The notes under the pieces: model-generated
Told to the model about the DNA's origin: nothing
The model's database searches: none
Seen by the model: only the letters and a program-made list of their open reading frames with translations
Program-made: the position numbers and the translations under genes
From: Microvelia longipes
Taxonomy: Eukaryota > Arthropoda > Insecta > Hemiptera > Veliidae
NCBI GenBank assembly: GCA_018340805.1
Contig: JACMZG010001913.1
Location: 16,310,533-16,374,532, forward strand
Direction: 5' to 3'
DNA: 64,000 nucleotides
Shown here: piece by piece, positions 1-12,865 of the stretch
Numbering within the stretch: position 1 is the first letter of the stretch
Layout of the letters: every line of letters starts with the position of its first letter

Positions 1-54
1 GGGGATTCACTGATCAAGTTATTATTGGAGATAGAAGCATGTTAAAGATGTATG

Positions 55-296
55 TCTTTCGGTGGCGACCGTGTCAATTTTGACGAAGAATCTGACGATT
101 TACTTCCATTGTTGGAGGCATCTTTAAGGATTTAGGACATCATGGATTAACAAACAAACTGAATTCTCGAACTCTATGCTCTATAAAACTGAATTCTCAT
201 CCAAGATGTCCTACTTTCTCTTTAAAGATGCCTCCTACAGGAGAAGCGAAATGTCATCAAAATTAACGCGGTCACCACCGGTAGACCTGAATCTAC
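55..296. repeat. Palindromic MITE-like repeat, family A (copy 1)
   Basis: Two arms of about 90 bp (about 55-145 and 202-296) are imperfect reverse complements. The left arm reads TTTCGGTGG...GGAGGCATCTTTAAGGATTT. The right arm mirrors it as GATGCCTCC...CACCGGTAGACCT. The same arms recur at 12558-12817 and in part at 35450-35560, so this is a dispersed hairpin family. There is no coding capacity; the short ORF at 176-382 simply crosses the right arm. The superfamily is unknown because no terminal duplication could be fixed. Confidence 0.6.
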
Positions 297-663
297 ATCA
301 AATATTATTAGAGAGTAAAAGCACTGTAGTGGATGATAACGCATATATTACCAAAATTATAGGATATATAACAATATTTTAAAACATTTGTCATATGATA
401 TTGTCATAATCTAATAAATATAACCGCGGAAGCCTACGCAGATAAGCATTTAGTATGACGATTATAATACTTTTCATAAGAGCTACAAGGCATAAGAAAA
501 ATAATCATAACTTAATAATTATGTAAATGGTTTTATGTAACTCTTTATTTACAATGTAAATTTTATTTACAACTTTTTCAACAATTTAATCACATTTTTA
601 AAAAACTTATAATAAAGTTGATAGATGAGTTGTGGAGTTTCCAAATAGGAGAAAAAAGAAAGA

Positions 664-905
664 TGTCACTCCACTTAGTATATATTTATTGACAGAGCCG
701 ACTTTCAAACTTAACAGTTCATCATCAGTGCCGGTGAAAGCGAAGTAAAGAAGCTAGGAGACAGACGAAATAGATTTGTCCAGAAGCTGGTGTCTGACCT
801 GGCTGAGTCAGACACCAGCTTTACTTCGCTTTCACCGGCACTGATGATGAACTGTTAAGTTTGAAAGTCAGCTCTGTCAATAAATATATAATAAGTGGAG
901 TGACA
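664..905. repeat. Foldback element with 87-bp arms, family B
   Basis: The arm at 664-750 (starting TGTCACTCCACTTA) is the near-perfect reverse complement of 819-905 (ending AGTGGAGTGACA). The central spacer holds a second stem, AAGCTGGTGTCTGAC with GTCAGACACCAGCTT. Related single arms occur at 19435-19505 and 31865-31945, which share ATCATCAGTGCC-type sequence. It is probably a non-autonomous DNA transposon. No ORF and no clear target duplication were seen. Confidence 0.7.
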
Positions 906-2079
906 TCCTTCTTTTTTTCTGCTATAATAAAGTTAGTTTTAGATTCTTTGCTTAATATTCTTTTGATTATCCTGTACGGAAACTTTTTCCATTTTTGTTT
1001 CGGGAAAATTTAATATTTTTTTGTCTATTTAGTTTTGTTTTTTTATTAATCTAACATCACCGGATGTTTGATTTTTTTTCTTCGACAATCTAGCTACATT
1101 TTTTTCTCAGTACAAGATTATAGTTTCATTCACCATTTTATTTCTACTCATATAATAAAGGAATTATATTACAAAAGAAAACTACATTATACAATTATTT
1201 CAAGCTTTATTCGATATCCAAGTATCACATTATTTATAAATAAGGGAACAAACAAACTAACAATAGGCGACAAGGGACTTTTATTTGATACATAGATTTG
1301 TTAAAAAGGTGTTAAAAATTTTGACAAAAGGTGTCAAGAGTGTTTTTTTAGCGGGTGTTTAGTTTCTCGTACTCCCTTTTTTCGCACTTTTTTGTTCATT
1401 CGGGGGTGGGGTTTTTTACAAAAAGATTTTTTAATGAGTACATCTGGACCTTTTTATTTTGTAGTTCCTGTTTTTTTAAAGAAATACTTGGTTCTCATGT
1501 GACTAATTAGTTTTTACTTTTGATTAAGTCGGAAAAGTACAATTGTACTTTTTTTCTTATTGATAAACCTTTTCACACACCTACAAATTAATTTAATTAG
1601 TAAGAGTGTTTTATTATTTGATTTTTAAAATATATGTGTTGTTCTGAAGTGTAAAGAAACTAAATTGAGATCCAGAGGATTTAATTTCTTAATTAATTTA
1701 AGAATTGTGTTTATTTACAATAAATGGGAACGTGGAGGTTCAGCACTTTTCTCAGATATTATGATGAGGGCCTCAAAAATGCATACCTTAGGCATTTCTA
1801 CATATAGGTTTTCATGTACCTCAGACCCCTAAATATATACGACTCCTCTTGGCTTTTAGTTAGTTTTAATTTTTACAATAAGTTTTACATTTTTGAGTAC
1901 AAGATCCTGTACATCAGTTAGATCAAATACTAGCTATTATCATGATTTTTACTTATAATAGACGTAAGTTGAATGTTACGACGTGTTTTGATGTATGTTT
2001 CACAATAATTATTGTAATTCTTTATTCATTAAAGCGCATTTACTAGAGGCGTTATCTAAATAAAATGTTGATCATTTTT
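906..2079. other. AT-rich stretch with no recognisable gene
   Basis: T-rich, stop-dense sequence. The only open frame (1068-1295) encodes a low-complexity Phe/Ile/Tyr peptide with no family resemblance. I see no repeat structure beyond poly-T runs. Confidence 0.5.
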
Positions 2080-2835
2080 TTATAAATAAAAAAATCGGGT
2101 AAGGGTTACTTTGGAAGTTTACCTCATCATATCGGATTCGCTTCGCTCGTCCTGAGAATATAAAATTTGCTAAATTTAACTACAACACATCTTCGGACTC
2201 GCTTCACTCGTCCTCTGATTGTAAATACATCCGTTTCATTCTCAGCAGTCACCCATACAGCACTGACCACGCTCAATGCCGCTTAACTTTTATAATCCAA
2301 CAAAAATCATGGATATACTTGTCGCATTGAAACGAAACTTGGTGAACTTTTTTATTACGTAAAGGAATACACTTGCACTACATTTCAACTCAATTGGATT
2401 ATTTCCGTTTTTTCAATTTTTTAAAAAACGTGCACAAGTCATTTGATCAAAATTTAACTAATACTGATAATGAAATGAGACTTGACACAAATGTTAGTGT
2501 TATACATGGCTACATGCGTACTAAATCTCAAATAGATCACAACATTTTTCCGCATTTTTATGATTTTTCGCAATATTTGTATGGTTTTTTGTAATTTTTG
2601 TCGAATAGCACAGCTACACCTATCAACTGATTTTTGTACAAAGTTTTGACTCTCTAGCATAAACAATACTCTAGGACCACGATGATAACAGACACACAGA
2701 CAATTTTGTAAAAACCACTCAGGGGGCCTTAAAAACACTTAAAACGGATGATTTCGGTGACATCCCGGTTTTCTGATTTTTTTTCTAACACAATACTTTT
2801 CCTATATACCTTCGGTATAAATAAGGAAAAGTAAA
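2080..2835 (-). mobile_element. 5S-derived dispersed repeat, long copy
   Basis: This is one of the longest copies of the 5S-like family and lies on the minus strand. The 5S-like box is at about 2237-2297; on the minus strand it contains GTTAAGCGGCATTGAGCG and GGGTGACTGC, matching the internal control region of 5S rRNA genes. Downstream in element sense are two GGACGAG(C/T)GAAGCGA tail motifs (about 2135-2215). The 5' end of the element (about 2797-2835) is a small hairpin, CCTATATACC / GGTATAAATAAGG, followed by AAAAGTATTGTGTT. ORFs at 2373-2594 and 2454-2738 lie wholly inside the repeat and are not genes. Confidence 0.75.
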
Positions 2836-2896
2836 TATATGATGGTCAAATTCTATTTTATTTTGCAGTGTATTTGATTTGACCAATTATTTATAA

Positions 2897-3600
2897 TATC
2901 ATCTCTCTTCTCAACATGTCTTGAAAGAGTCTATATTACAGTTCCACTAATCCAATTATACTCTATTCTACAAGTCATGATGCACTAATTCTCTTATAAC
3001 ATGTCTTGAAAAATATTAGTTTACAGCTACTCTAATACCATACACTATTTCACACTTCATGCTCTATGCTCCACAATAAACTAACTCTCTTGACATGACA
3101 TAAAAGATACTAGTTTAAAGCTACTCTAGTACCATACACTACTTCACACTCCATGCTCTATGCTCCACAATAAACTAACTCTCTTGACATGACATAAAAG
3201 AGACTAGTTTATACCTACTCTAATACCATACACTATTTCACACACCATGCTCTATACTCCACAATAAACTAACTCTCTTGACATGACATAAAAGAGACTA
3301 GATTACAGCTACTCTAATACCATACACTATTTCACACTCCATGCTCCACACAAAAAACTAACTCTCATTGACATGACATAAAAGAGACTAGTTTATAGCT
3401 ACTCTGATACCATAAACTATTTCACACACCATGCCTATGCTCCACAATAAACTAACTCTCTTGACATGACATAAAAGAGACTAGTTTATAGCTACTCTAA
3501 TACCATAAACTATTTCACACACCATGCTCTATGCTCCACAATAAACTAACTCTCTTGACATGACATAAAAGAGACTAGTTTATAGCTACACTATAAATAT
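2897..3600. repeat. Tandem array, 94-bp unit, about 7 copies
   Basis: The marker CTAACTCTCTTGACATGACA recurs at 3081, 3175, 3269, 3358 (5-bp deletion), 3452 and 3546, giving a 94-bp period. The first one or two copies (from about 2897) are more diverged. It is a minisatellite with no coding potential. Confidence 0.93.
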
Positions 3601-5464
3601 TTTATTTTTCATAAGTAACTATTATAGACCTTAAATTTCAATCATACTACTATTTTTACCTGGAATTTGTTTAAATTATTATTGTATAATTTAAATTAAT
3701 TGACACTTTTATGGTTATCCATAAAAATTTACGTTTTTTAGTTCTGCTATAAAGTATATTTACAGCTACTTAAATTGCATGTTCCGTTCAATTACAAAGG
3801 TTATTCCTCTTTAAGAATAAAGTTGATTCGTCCGTCCCTCAACTTTTGGGCTTTAAAAGTTGTTAATTTACTTGTAAATTATGGTTTTAATTCGATTATT
3901 GAACTGTTAAATTGTTTGTTTTGATTTAAATATTAATATTTATTTATATTTTATTAGTTTACTTTGCTCATTAATAAAATAAATGCCTACAGTAATAATG
4001 TAAAATTTAACATTTTAGTGTAATAATCTACTTTTATTTTATGAACATATTTTTTCAAATATAGTCTTTCTTTATTAATGCCATAGAATCGTATCAAGTG
4101 TAATATTAGTTTTTTAATCAAAGTTATGTATGCTGGTAATTTCTTCAGCAAGCTTAATAGAGCTCTTTATAGCCATGAAGCCTTTGTGTGCTTACTTTGT
4201 CAATATAAAAGATCCAGATTAACATCAAATGTTTCCTATGTGTACTTTAATAACTTTAATTTCTCTTCATCATGGTTTAGTTTTAATCAGCGATTGAATA
4301 TTTTAGTGGTCTGGTAAGGTGCCTTTAGGGATTTGGAACAATTTTTCCTTGAATAAAGGAAGAGAGGTATTGAAAACCCATTGAATCTGATAGGGGGAAA
4401 ATAGGGGTAGATCTTTTCATATCTAGATTAGCACTTTTTGAATAGATAGGATTTTTGAGTTGGTGCTTTTAACTGGTATTTAGCGAGAGTAGACTAGAGA
4501 TTAAGATGAGAATTGAAGTGAAGTATTTTACTCCCTTATAGGCTTTTTGTTATATTTTAGAAGTCAATCATTGATGAAAACAGATGGGATGCTCGCAAGG
4601 ATCTCAACCTACTCCGGTTCTAGTTGTTCAACACCCCCTTTCACAGAGGAAACTCTAGACAAATCCTTTACTAAACACTAATTTTCGGCTCAACCTCTTC
4701 TCTCCCCCTATACAGTGATTATCGCTTGTAATCATCTCCTTGACAGTAGAATAGAAACATCAAAAGGCTCTTCTATACAACCAGAAGCCTTTTATAATCA
4801 AAAACTCTTTTTGTCGTCACATAAACATTTTCATCATATTAATTGATACTTTTTTAACGCGACACACTTCCGTTTACGCCCCCCCCCCCACTCCCTTTAC
4901 TAAATTCTTTATGGTAAATTACTTAATTATTATTTTATTATGAATACCGACTCTTAATTTTTGTTTTATTTTAATATGTAGCATATTTTATACATTGTTC
5001 AATGTTTTTTCTCATTTTTTCCACATATCCTACAATAGTAGGGGCATTAGGAAGACGTTTCGGCGCCTAGGTCAACAATTTTGAGCGAATTGGCTTTAGA
5101 ATGCTCTTTTGCTTAATCTATTTCTCACTCAAGTTTTCGGTACGCCTCATAGTGTAGCATTACAATTGTCAATTTTCTAGTATTTTTCAAAGGAAAAACT
5201 TAAAAAAAGTTAAAGATAAGCATAATCTGAGCTTTTAATAAGTGAGCTAAACATTTTACACTATTGATTCTAGAAGGATAAGCATAGCTTTGTATAATCT
5301 ATGGAATAAATTTTGGTCTTTCCTAAAAAAAATAAAAAAATTGCAGAGTACCTCGAAAATTTTGATCGAAACATTTTCGGAAAATGTTTTGAAAGGAAAC
5401 TTTGGCATTTATGGAAACACACGCATGTATGTCATACACTATTATGTGTATGACTGTACATAAT
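3601..5464. other. No gene seen
   Basis: AT-rich sequence with short C runs (for example around 4880). The open frame at 4126-4317 has no recognisable motif. No clear inverted or tandem structure was found. Confidence 0.45.
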
Positions 5465-5815
5465 ATTACCATATGTGCCTAGTTCATCTCAATATTAGCA
5501 GTAGTTCATTTTTTATCGAATAAAAAGTATTCTTTTTTTTAGAAATTTGTAATAAATCGAAATATGATCCAATTGAGTTGAAATTTTGTATCCCTTTATG
5601 CAAAAAGTAAGCATATTAGTTTTTGTTTCAATGCGGCAAGTATATCTATGGTTTTGTTTTGGATCATAAAAGTTAAGATGAATCGACTGAGTTCAGTGCC
5701 TGGACTTCCTGGATAGGTGACTTAAGAATAAAATAAATGTATTAACTGTCTGAGGACAAGCGAAGTGTGTCCCCAGTAGTGAGAATTAAAATAGGGTATC
5801 CCGTTCCCTATTTTA
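5465..5815 (+). mobile_element. 5S-derived dispersed repeat, 5'-truncated copy
   Basis: This copy retains the conserved stretch AATCCAATTGAGTTGAAAT-like (with small changes), ATGCGGCAAGTATATCTATG, and a degraded 5S-like box at about 5661-5730 (GGATCATAAAAGTTAAG...GTTCAGTGCCTGGA...GATAGGTGAC). A GAGGACAAGCGAAGTG tail follows. It is diverged and older than the copies at 2.1 kb and 62.0 kb. Confidence 0.65.
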
Positions 5816-5853
5816 AACTTATTAAGCAAGTATATTGAATTACACTATATAAA

Positions 5854-5924
<71 letters not shown>

Positions 5925-5935
5925 TATATATATAG
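5854..5935. repeat. (TA)n microsatellite
   Basis: About 80 bp of nearly pure TA dinucleotide repeat with one interruption. Confidence 0.97.
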
Positions 5936-6784
5936 TTTACTAACTAAAAAGGCTATTTGTTTTTTTTGGGGGAGCATCTTCTAGCCCTCAGAATCTCTAT
6001 TGTATTAAGTCAAAGATTTTAGATTATTAGACATTTTACTTTAATAATATTTTAGACATAAAAATTATTCGATAAGTACTATTATTTTGTTAATAAAGAA
6101 AAATGAGGACCTCAATTATCTAACCTAAGTGCACACTTGAGTAATTTTTAGTAACATAAGTTTGTTTTTTGGAAAACAATTTTTGGGTACTTTGTATTAA
6201 TAACGAGAATATGATAAGTGTTTAGTTAGGGCTTCCTTAGTGAGATAGTTGGGAGCGATAAGTGGCGATAGAGATCTAGGGGTTACCCTCTTTTGTTTAT
6301 AGGTATTAGAGAGGAAGTTTGTTTGGCACATTACTTTAATGACTGCCCTTCTGAAAATTGTTTTATCTTGATGTTGAATGTATTTTTGTTCTTCTTATGT
6401 TGGCAACGTTAAGGGCGTGTCCTGAGAAACTTATCGTGTATCAAAATTTTATCCCTCAATATTTTTGTTTTCATAGATTTGCAATGCGTTTAAACTATAA
6501 AGTATTTATTGTGTGTCCACTTTAGGCTCGTTGTAAAAGGAGGGGGTGAAATTGAAATAAGTATAAAATGTTTCCGCTTAAAAAAAGAAAGTAAATAAAT
6601 TATACCTAATTTATTACCTTTAGTACTTAAAGTATTACGTTCTAACTTTTTCTTCTACTTTTAAATTTATTTTCATTTTAATTGTTTTTTTTTATTTTCA
6701 TTTGTGCGTTGCTCTCAAATTGTAGCTTTATTTTAAAAATTGGCTCTAAAATGTTTTCAAACTAGAATGGTATGCGGAAATGAA

Positions 6785-7183
6785 CATAGAGATATTATTA
6801 CTAGAGAGGATATTATTAAACCCTCTAGTAATAGGGGGTAAATTTACCCTAGGGTAAATTAAACGAAGGGGAAAATTACCCCCCCCCCTTTACCTATAGG
6901 GTAAATTTTGAACATCGAAAAAGTAACCTGACAACCTTCGGTTATATATAATCAAATAATGAGAATAAAATTACAATAACTTATAAAGTAAAACGTTAGA
7001 AATATAAATCAAAACACAAACAATATACGGGAAACCAAGATAAATATGTTAATTATAACCTTAACTCACTCTTACAGGGGGTTTCAATGAGGTTTCACAG
7101 AGCCCCTTAAAGCCCCAAAAAGATGTTTCAGGCCACACTATGTATTTAGATAAGCTGTGCCCCCTCTAGTATATATCTCTATG
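6785..7183. mobile_element. 399-bp TIR element, family C, with 8-bp target duplication
   Basis: The terminal inverted repeats are CATAGAGATATTATTACTAG at the left end and CTAGTATATATCTCTATG at the right. The flanks GAAATGAA (6777-6784) and GAAATCAA (7184-7191) match at 7 of 8 positions, as expected for an 8-bp target-site duplication. The interior is non-coding. A second copy is at 59761-60290 and one end is at 17990-18115. Eight-base duplications are typical of the hAT and P superfamilies. The CATAG terminus does not decide between them. Confidence 0.8.
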
Positions 7184-7694
7184 GAAATCAATATGCTTCA
7201 AATGTTAAATATTTTTAAAAAGATATTATTATTTTTAATAGCTTCAATATTATTTTCTACAATAAATATTTATTTGACATAGTGCTCGTAAAGGTTAAAG
7301 TGACTTGGTAGACTTGATAGGAGCGTAGGTGATATTTTAATATTATTGTTATTTCAAAATAGACCTGCTGCTTATTAAAGGGAAAAACTTATTGCTTTAA
7401 TAAATATGTATCAATTGAATTAATGAAGACTTCAGTTCTTTATTTATATATGGATACCAAAAAAAAGAAGGGGATAAGTCGAAAAATGCAACTTTTCAGG
7501 AACCGAAAAACAAACTTTGAATGAAGCTCTAAAATCGTTAAAACCAGTTACAGTTTTTATTTTAACATTATTTTGTTTATTAATATGTGCTGTATAATGA
7601 GAAGTAGTTATTATATTTATAACAATTTATAACAGTTCAAAAGCTCTAAAGTTATTAATCAATATATGTATAGTTTTAAGTAAAATATCACCGA

Positions 7695-7980
7695 GGACCG
7701 GTAGTTCAGTGGTAGAACACTCACCTTAAGTAAGGGAGGCCCTTATTTAAGGTACCGGTCTCTTGGGAGGCCTTGAATTCAAGGCCGGCCAACCCAGCCA
7801 AGGTTTTACGTGGTTTCCTTTGGCTGATACGCAAATGCGGGTTTGGATATTGTCTGAGAGAAGTCTGGAACTACATATCAGCTGTCTCCAGCTCATATTA
7901 AGACAAATTTTGGCAGGCCGGTGGAAAGTCGGAAAGATACTGTTCGCACCGGGCACTGTGAAAGTGAAGACCCGGATTTA
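7695..7980 (+). mobile_element. tRNA-derived SINE
   Basis: The 5' part begins GGACCGGTAGTTCAGTGGTA. TAGTTCAGTGG (7702-7712) fits the pol III A box of Gly/Val-type tRNAs. A weaker B-box-like CTTGAATTCAAGG follows at about 7771, and then a tRNA-unrelated body containing TTTTACGTGGTTTCCTTTGG. The cloverleaf is broken, so this is not a functional tRNA gene. The overlapping sense and antisense ORFs (7763-7981, 7747-7956) are by-products. The sequence downstream to about 8385 is also GC-richer than the surroundings and may belong to the same or a neighbouring element. Confidence 0.7.
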
Positions 7981-8188
7981 GCGGTGTGTGTGGTCCCACG
8001 ACTAGCGTAGGTGATTAGGGATGATGTGTTCGTTTCTGGAAGACGCCTCCTAGTGATCTGCGGAACTTAGGCTTTCAGGTCAGGACAGAGCAGTCAGTAT
8101 ACAAGGAGTATCTGCTGTGACTAGAGAAACTGATGAGATTGGTAAAAATTAGTTACTGGCGGGCTAGATGAGATCAGAGTAGCTATGT

Positions 8189-8224
8189 GGAACTAGAGGA
8201 AATTCTCTGGTTTTCTCTAGTTCC
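8189..8224. repeat. Short hairpin
   Basis: GGAACTAGAGGAAA pairs with TTTTCTCTAGTTCC across an 8-10 base loop. A second small stem, GTGCCATAATT / AATTATGGCAC, lies at about 8380-8405. Their function is unknown. Confidence 0.6.
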
Positions 8225-8405
8225 AGAAGGTGCAGTCTTATAAAAGGGAGGGTAGAAGTACAGAAGTCTTACCAGGTTGAAGTGCGTGTATAAACTCTAG
8301 GGGTTCTTAGTAGAGTGGCATTCAGGAGAGTAGAAACGCTGAAATGACCCTACGGGTTCTAGAGTAAAAACGTTTTTAGTGCCATAATTACCACAATTAT
8401 GGCAC

Positions 8406-11400
8406 TAGATATATTGCTAACATCAATATTCCCACTTGTAGGCTCAACAAATCACATCAGTCCCCAAATTTAAATGGAATAAGGGGCTTTAATAAATTAC
8501 CTGTTTCAATAGTTATACTTCCACCCCAAACTTTCAAAAAAAGTATTAAACAATTGTTGCTTGAGAAAGCTTACTATAATGTTATCGAGTTTTTACCTGA
8601 TAACTAAGTATTTCAACCTTAAATGTTTAATGTTCTTTTTTTATTTTTAATTGAGTTTGTTATTCAAGTTATGCTGTCTATGTTTATGCAGTCTGTGTAA
8701 TAATTTACAATCATTTTTTTCATTTCATTTTAAAATTTTGACCTTTGAGAAACTTTGTGATAAAGTAACTTCAAGTATGTAAATAAATAAATAAATAAAA
8801 AAACCCTACCAATAGCTGTATGTTAAATATAGAGGATATTTAACATCGTGATCATAGCAACAATTTTGGTTGTATAATAAGGGTTATAAGAAATTCACTT
8901 GGTGCTTGAGCAAATTTTTCTGCAACATCACGAGAAATTATCATGATTTATTTTACATGGGGACTTAATATGTCACATCACAGAACTTAAGGTTCTTAAT
9001 TCTTCTTGAGTGTTTATTTTTTAACTTGTTACGTTTATAAATTTGGGAAAATTAAGTAACAAGCAGTAAAATTAAGTACAACTCTTGGTATTATAGTATA
9101 TACCAAAAACTTAAGGAAAAGATGGATTGGTAAGCAAGACAGCACACATGAAATATAGTTATTATAATGTCATCTAGTCTCTTAAGTGCCTTTCATTTCT
9201 TATGCGAAAATGTATCAATTTCGTATATTTGTTCACTTCTACCAAAAATTGTACATTTTTACCTGATTTTTTTACATCTTTTCGGAAAGAATAAGGAAAT
9301 ATAAAAATAGAAATATAAGCATTGTTTTTTTAAAATACTTTATGTATAATGGTCATTATAATTACACCACTAATCACACATATCACATTTAAACATTGAT
9401 TAATATTTACCAAAATAATACAAAATAATTAATAATTAGGGAGCAAAAAAATAGTTATAAATAATGACTACACATCTTGGTAACTTTAATATAATCTTAA
9501 CTACTTCTTACAAACTGGGCTATTTTATCTATATATTTTTATTGGTCGAATAAAAATTAAAAAAAATTGTTTGAGATAAAAAATAAAAATTCTAGTCCTT
9601 TATTTTTATGTTAATGTCCTTTGCATTAACATTTATATTTTTTTATTGTGTTAACAATTAACACATTGAAAAAAAATCAACAAAAGCACTCGTGCAGTGC
9701 ATTCGTTTTCGCTAGATAAAATTTGGTTAATTGGATTTAGCAAATTATTTTTTACACCTCTGTGAAACCAGATTGCATCCGGTGGATCTGAAAAAACTCG
9801 GGACATTTCCACTTCGTCGGCCCCTTAAACGGAGTTTATTAAGGATCGGCGAGTTAATTATTTTACCTAGAATTCAATTCTAAACAGCCCAATAATCTTT
9901 TGTAAAAAAATTTATATGACAACAATACAAGAAAATAAAACAATATTGGGAAAAATATAAAGTTTTAACATTTTAATATCTTTAGCACTGTATAATAGAG
10001 AATTTGACGAATCAATTTATCATTTTCTAAACACACTAAAAAATTTAATGTGTGTAATTAAATATAGAGACAATATGTAGAACTTTATACCTATTATAAC
10101 AAGTTAAAACTTTAATGATTCCAAATATTATTGGATTATTGTTAAAGTCAAATTGTTCTGTAGGAAATTAACAATACACTTTTCTAAATTTTTAATAAAT
10201 TTTCCTAAATTATTATTCATATTTTTTTAACAACATATTCTTGTTTTATTTATTTTATCTTTAATTTTTATTCGACATTAATTAAATACTGGTATTATCC
10301 TTTTATTTGTTACACAATAATCTAATTCAATCTTTTAATACATTTTAATTACATTTATTTATTTTTTAATAAATTAAATAATATCATTTGTAGTTTTATT
10401 AAAATTTATTTCATCATAATTATTTACAATTAATTTTATTTTTTATACAAAGAGAAGTGTAAATTTTGTTTTAAATTTAAAAATTCTTTTCAATTAGAAG
10501 AAAACACTGCAAAAGCTTGTCGAGGCTTTAGAAACAGTATTGTTGCTAAAACTTTAATTTATAAAACATTAGGGCAAACAACTACATTTGAAAAAAACAA
10601 TTTTTCGAAATTTTTTTAGTAATGAAATTAACTTTTAATTACAGATGTGTATATATAGTTTTTATTTTAGGTATTCAAAATATTCAAAAATAAAATTTAA
10701 AATGAGATTTTCATTTAACATGTAAATAATGACGACTTGTTTGGGAATTCGCTTAAATTAAATCAGGAATAGTTGTTGCGGTAGTAGTTATAGTAAGAGA
10801 GGGGAAGATCAAGCCTGGTGAGTGGACTGCAAATTTGGGCACTTGTAACTAAGCTAAATGGTAAAAAAATAATTTTAAGAAAATCTTTTTCCTCCGAGAA
10901 TTTTGGAACAAATTTTGGAAAATAAAATTACCTTGGAGAATATTATTAAATTTACATATTACATTTAATTGCTTGTTGTTTGATTACATTAAACAATAAT
11001 GTAAAATATATAATACTTTTGTGCTTTCACGAAAAATAACAAACTCAACAGGTGTTGACAATAATATTCTCAACAGGTGTAAGTTTTGGGATTTTATTAA
11101 ATGACCGCTTAAGTGCAAATGTAGAAAATGAATACGGCGTTTTAAATATTTGACGCATTTTATTTAAGTAATGAAACTGAATCTTTTTTAGTTTGTTGTC
11201 AGTAGTGTTATTTATCTTATCTAATAATGCCTCTTACAGTTTTATCACCAGAAAACTTTCCTAGCTAATATTCGCAAAATAAAGTATTCAGATTAGGATA
11301 AATACATTAAGTACTTAAAACCACTGCTAACAAAATTAGTAAAGTTAAAATACATATTTTCGTTTTTTTTAGTATAAATGTCTAAAAACCAACCTCAATG

Positions 11401-11838
11401 GTTTTTGGTTTAGCCACAAATTATTTTATTAATTCTTAATAATTCATTTTGATAATTTAAATTATTTAAATTAAATAATTGAATTCATTTTAATAATTAA
11501 TAATGTAGTTTGATTCAAAATGTATTGTGCATTGAGGTAGACTTTAAAAGTTTGTAAAATTTGTAAATTAATATTTAAGAAAATTTAATTAAACAAATTT
11601 GATTTACATTATTTAAAAAAACAAAATTTAAATATTTTTATGTACAAATAAATAAAATAAATACTTAAATTAAAGTAATATCTCAAATTGAATACATTAC
11701 TTTTATAAAAATTATACTCTATCATTGTTTCCATGTACGTATAACGTATAAGGGTTAAAGTACATAAATAAATACTAAAATTAAGGGTCGTAGAGGGGGA
11801 AAATCTAAAAAACGTAACTAAAACGATATAAATAACAA
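8406..11838. other. Long AT-rich interval, no gene seen
   Basis: No open frame of note and no protein motif. A small palindrome TGTTAACAATTAACA sits at about 9646-9662. GC-richer sequence at about 9760-9850 interrupts the AT-rich run without an identifiable family. The segment lies 3' of the Hmx gene in the gene's orientation. Confidence 0.45.
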
Positions 11839-12072
11839 AAAGAAAAGTCTCGCCACAAAATATAAATTTATTGGCAAAGCGCTTTCAACCGAGTTAGAGG
11901 CTATCATCATTGCAAAACCGTATTGATGATGGCTCAGAATCTAATATCTAACGCTAAACCATAGAATCACTCTTCTTCCTTTTATTTCTTCAACGGTTTT
12001 GCACTCTTATGATGATCTCTAGTTAGGTTGAAAGCGCCAATAAAGTTTTATTCTTTGGAGAGACTTTTCTTT
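11839..12072. repeat. Inverted-repeat element with about 80-bp arms, family D
   Basis: The left arm 11839-11920 (GAAAAGTCTCGCCAC...GCGCTTTCAACC...) is mirrored by 11993-12072 (GGTTGAAAGCGCCAATAAAG...GGAGAGACTTTTC). One arm of the same family is found at about 35590-35675 (AGGTTGAAAGCGCTTTGCAT). It is a MITE-like hairpin with no ORF. Confidence 0.7.
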
Positions 12073-12407
12073 TCATTATTTATGATCAACTTTATTCATG
12101 CTTATTTTCGACAAGTAAAACGCTGAAGGTATAGCCAAGTCATTTACTAGGAGGAGGCTAACATTTTTCTATGAGTTCTGAAAAACTTTTATTTGATACA
12201 GTCATGAACCCAAAGGGTGGCAAGATTTTGGGAATTTCTAACCTTTTTTGTAGTTAATGAGTTTAGAAATTACTTGCCATCTCTGACTACGGTCTTGACA
12301 CAACTAAAGTAATTTTTTAATAGTCGTGAACTCAGTAGAGGTTAATGATTTTCAAGGAGACCTGACCCCTAGAATCTTTCTATAGCTGCAGCCCCGACAA
12401 AATAAAC

Positions 12408-12865
12408 CTAAATGGCGAATGTCAAATGATGTAACGGTTCCCAGATGTAGCACTACATGTTGATTGATACATTTTCTAGTTGTCTCTCGCACAATTATAT
12501 TGTGTTAACTATTCATTCATAATAAACTTTGTAGGGTTCTGCGCTTATTGTCTTGAAGATTTAGGACTTTCGGTGGTGACGGTGACTGCGTCATTGTTGA
12601 TGAAGAATCGTATGTTTCGCTTCCACTGTGGTAGGCATCTTCAGGGATTTAAGGAGATTATATATAAAAAAAAGATGTCTTGAGCATTATGTTTTCATCC
12701 ATAATGTCCTACATCTCAGAAGATGCCTCCTTCAATGGAAGCGAAGTATCGGAATTTTTAACAGAGCAAGTGGAACGTCGCTTCAACTACATTGACCACC
12801 GAAAGACCTAAACCTTCATATCCAACCATGTTTTGCAAAACTTGGTAGTATCAAGTGATATAAAC
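12408..12865. repeat. Palindromic MITE-like repeat, family A (copy 2)
   Basis: The inner inverted arms (12558-12680 and about 12690-12817) match copy 1: TTTCGGTGGTGACGGTGACT mirrored by GACCACCGAAAGACCT. The outer parts (GGTTCCCAGATGTAGCA at about 12436, TCTCGCACAATTATATTG at about 12484, CATGTTTTGCAAAACTTGG at about 12828) are shared, in the opposite arrangement, with 35116-35255. The ORF at 12480-12683 is incidental. Confidence 0.6.

Noticed and set aside
2897..3600. A CRISPR-like array
   Set aside because: The units are full-length tandem copies without unique spacers, and the window is eukaryotic.
7695..7770. A functional tRNA gene
   Set aside because: The A box is good, but the acceptor, anticodon and T stems do not pair as a cloverleaf and a SINE body follows.
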